Below, in pieces: positions 4,039 through 5,700 of a DNA stretch of 5,700 nt (the stretch's first letter is position 1; the number at the start of each line of letters is the position of its first letter). Both the position numbers and the translations under genes were made by a program. The notes under the pieces are model-generated. The model did not search any database and was not told where the DNA came from. It saw only the letters and a program-made list of their open reading frames with translations. Origin of the DNA: Clostridia bacterium (lineage in GTDB: Bacteria; Bacillota; Clostridia; Oscillospirales; CAG-382); contig JAFQII010000188.1 of NCBI GenBank assembly GCA_017397605.1, forward strand, positions 1 through 5,700, given 5' to 3'.

Positions 4039-5700
4039 ATGGCAGAATTACTGGGCGGCGACCGCCGCACACACGGCTGCGGAGAATTGCGCCGTGAGCA
4101 CGAAGGACAGCGCGTATGCGTGATGGGATGGGTAAAGAAAAAGAGAGACTTGGGCAACCTGCTCTTTTTGGATCTGCGTGACCGCAGCGGCTTTGTCCAG
4201 CTTGCATTTGATGATTCCACCGAACGCGGACTGTTTGAGAAGGCGGCGTCCTGCAAAAACGAGTTCGTGCTTTCCGTTTGGGGTACTGTCCGTGTGCGTT
4301 CCAGCATCAACACGGAGATTCCGACGGGTGAGGTGGAAATTTTTGCGGATTCGCTTAAAATTCTGGGCGAGAGTGAGGTTACGCCGTTTGAGATCGTCGA
4401 TGATTGCAAAACGGGCGAGGATATCCGCCTCAAGTACCGCTATCTCGACCTGCGCCGCAGTAAGCTGCAGCAGAACATCCTGTTCCGCCACCGCGTTGCA
4501 AAGGTAACGCGCGACTATTTTGATGAAAACGGATTTGTCGAGATCGAAACGCCGATTTTGATCCGTTCCACACCCGAGGGCGCGCGCGACTACCTCGTGC
4601 CGTCCCATGTGCACAAGGGTTCTTACTACGCTCTGCCTCAGTCGCCTCAGCTGTACAAACAGCTCTCGATGGTTGCGGGCTTTGACCGTTATTTCCAGAT
4701 TGCGCGCTGCTTCCGTGACGAGGATCTGCGTGCGGACAGACAGCCCGAGTTTACGCAGATCGACCTGGAAATGAGCTTTGTGGATGTCGAAGACATCTTT
4801 GCGATTGCAGAAGGCTATATCGAGAGACTGTTCCGCGAGACGATGGGTGTTGAAATTTCTCTGCCCATTCCGCGCTATACTTACAAAGAAGTCATGGAAC
4901 GCTACGGCTCGGACAAGCCCGATGTGCGTTTCGGCATGGAGATCTGCGATCTGACCGAGGCGGTCAGAGGCTGTCAGTTTGCGGTGTTTGCAGGCGCTTT
5001 GGAAGCGGGCGGCTCCGTCCGCGCGATCACGCTCAAGGGCGTGGCAAACAAAATGACGCGCAAGGACATTGATAAACTGGTAGAATACGCAAAGGGCTGC
5101 GGCGCCAAGGGCGTTGCATGGGTACGCCGCGCGGAGCAGATGAGCTCTTCCTTTGCAAAGTTTATGACCGAAGAGGAAATGGAGCGCATCTACGCGGCGG
5201 CAGGCTGTGAGGACGGCGATATTCTGCTTGCGATGGCAGACGCCGACACCAACAAGCTGCTCACCCAGCTCGGTCAGCTCCGTCTGGAAGCGGCAAACCG
5301 CATCGGTATCGAAAGAAGCGGCTTTGCGTTCCTGTGGGTTGTCGAGTTCCCGTTCTTTGAATACGACCGCGAGTCGGGCGAGTGGCTTGCAATGCACCAT
5401 CCCTTTACCGCAGTCATGGACGACTGCCTGACGTATCTGGAAACCGACAAAGGCAATGTCCGTGCAAAGTGCTATGACCTCGTGCTCAACGGCATTGAGC
5501 TGTCTTCCGGCTCGATCCGTATCACCGATCCTGTTTTGCAGGCAAAGATTTTTGAACTTCTCGGCTTGTCCGATGAAGAAGCGCACGCAAAGTTCGGCTA
5601 TCTGCTGGACGCGTTCCGCTACGGTGCACCGCCTCACGGCGGCATGGCGATCGGCCTGGACCGTTTGGTGATGCAGATGGTCGGCGCGGAAAGCCTGCGC
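4039..5700 (+). CDS. aspS: Aspartyl-tRNA synthetase, partial (C-terminus beyond right edge)
   Basis: 554 codons of the bacterial-type AspRS, which charges tRNA-Asp; roughly the last 40 residues are outside the window. An N-terminal OB-fold anticodon-binding domain (about 15-110) contains VMGWVKKKRDLGNLLFLDLRD (28-48). It is followed by a KYRYLDLRR linker and motif 1 around FVEIETPIL. The Asp-recognition segment is TPEGARDYLVPS with QSPQLYKQ. Motif 2 is FRDEDLRADRQPEFTQID (225-242). The bacterial GAD insertion domain spans roughly 295-410, then HHPFTAVMDD and motif 3 GAPPHGGMAIGLDRL (529-543, Arg542). Every catalytic block is intact. ATG 4039 has AAAGGA 12 nt upstream. Leu38 in RDLG is typical of discriminating enzymes, but the loop RSSINTEIPTGE is about two residues shorter than in E. 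coli, so charging of tRNA-Asn as well is not excluded. It lies downstream of hisS and the hairpin block. Confidence 0.97.
   Translation, partial: MAELLGGDRRTHGCGELRREHEGQRVCVMGWVKKKRDLGNLLFLDLRDRSGFVQLAFDDSTERGLFEKAASCKNEFVLSVWGTVRVRSSINTEIPTGEVEIFADSLKILGESEVTPFEIVDDCKTGEDIRLKYRYLDLRRSKLQQNILFRHRVAKVTRDYFDENGFVEIETPILIRSTPEGARDYLVPSHVHKGSYYALPQSPQLYKQLSMVAGFDRYFQIARCFRDEDLRADRQPEFTQIDLEMSFVDVEDIFAIAEGYIERLFRETMGVEISLPIPRYTYKEVMERYGSDKPDVRFGMEICDLTEAVRGCQFAVFAGALEAGGSVRAITLKGVANKMTRKDIDKLVEYAKGCGAKGVAWVRRAEQMSSSFAKFMTEEEMERIYAAAGCEDGDILLAMADADTNKLLTQLGQLRLEAANRIGIERSGFAFLWVVEFPFFEYDRESGEWLAMHHPFTAVMDDCLTYLETDKGNVRAKCYDLVLNGIELSSGSIRITDPVLQAKIFELLGLSDEEAHAKFGYLLDAFRYGAPPHGGMAIGLDRLVMQMVGAESLR

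Noticed and set aside
4048..5637. A 529-residue open frame antisense to aspS
   Set aside because: It mirrors the codon structure of a clearly real aspS, has low-complexity His/Arg/Ala-rich composition, resembles no family and has no upstream signals. Long antisense frames are expected opposite GC-biased genes.

Overview
The window reads as chromosome from an endospore-forming member of the Clostridia (Bacillota) with a moderately GC-rich genome. The clearest marker is a full-length SpoIIID, a sporulation regulator confined to spore formers. Strong AAGG/GGAGG ribosome-binding sites and SigA-like TTGACA/TATACT promoters fit this. The species cannot be named from the sequence.

Layout. On the minus strand, reading leftwards, are spoIIID (1097-816) and the first 251 codons of a PfkB/ribokinase-family sugar kinase (753-1) that runs off the left edge. 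A near-perfect SigA promoter for the kinase overlaps the spoIIID stop codon. The 148 bp between spoIIID and the first rightward gene is a divergent promoter region: a SigE-like promoter faces spoIIID, and a TTGACA...TATACT promoter with an odd spacer faces the other way. On the plus strand follow a MinD-like ATPase (1246-2055, TTG start), a methylglyoxal-synthase-like protein (2124-2537), histidyl-tRNA synthetase (2634-3863), a 118 bp block of four hairpins (3876-3993), and aspartyl-tRNA synthetase (4039 to the right edge, incomplete at the C-terminus).

How the genes relate. In many Clostridia mgsA lies next to the minCDE-rodA cell-division/shape cluster, and spoIIID lies near mreB/mbl. The order spoIIID, minD-like, mgsA-like therefore looks like a collapsed version of that neighbourhood, with minC, minE and rodA missing here. 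Both survivors are altered. The MinD-like protein keeps its ATPase motifs but has lost the DSPAG proline and an obvious membrane-targeting helix. The MgsA-like protein keeps the phosphate-pocket residues but lacks the positions of the catalytic aspartates and histidines. Two co-retained, divergent neighbours are the most interesting thing in the window: they may form a sensor/ATPase pair rather than a division regulator and a metabolic enzyme.

The hisS-aspS pair is a conserved Bacillota arrangement supplying His-tRNA and Asp-tRNA. Here HisRS is of the LRYDLT type rather than the usual Bacillota LRPEGT type and has a short anticodon-binding domain. No T-box leader is seen before hisS, and the space before aspS is filled by the hairpin block.
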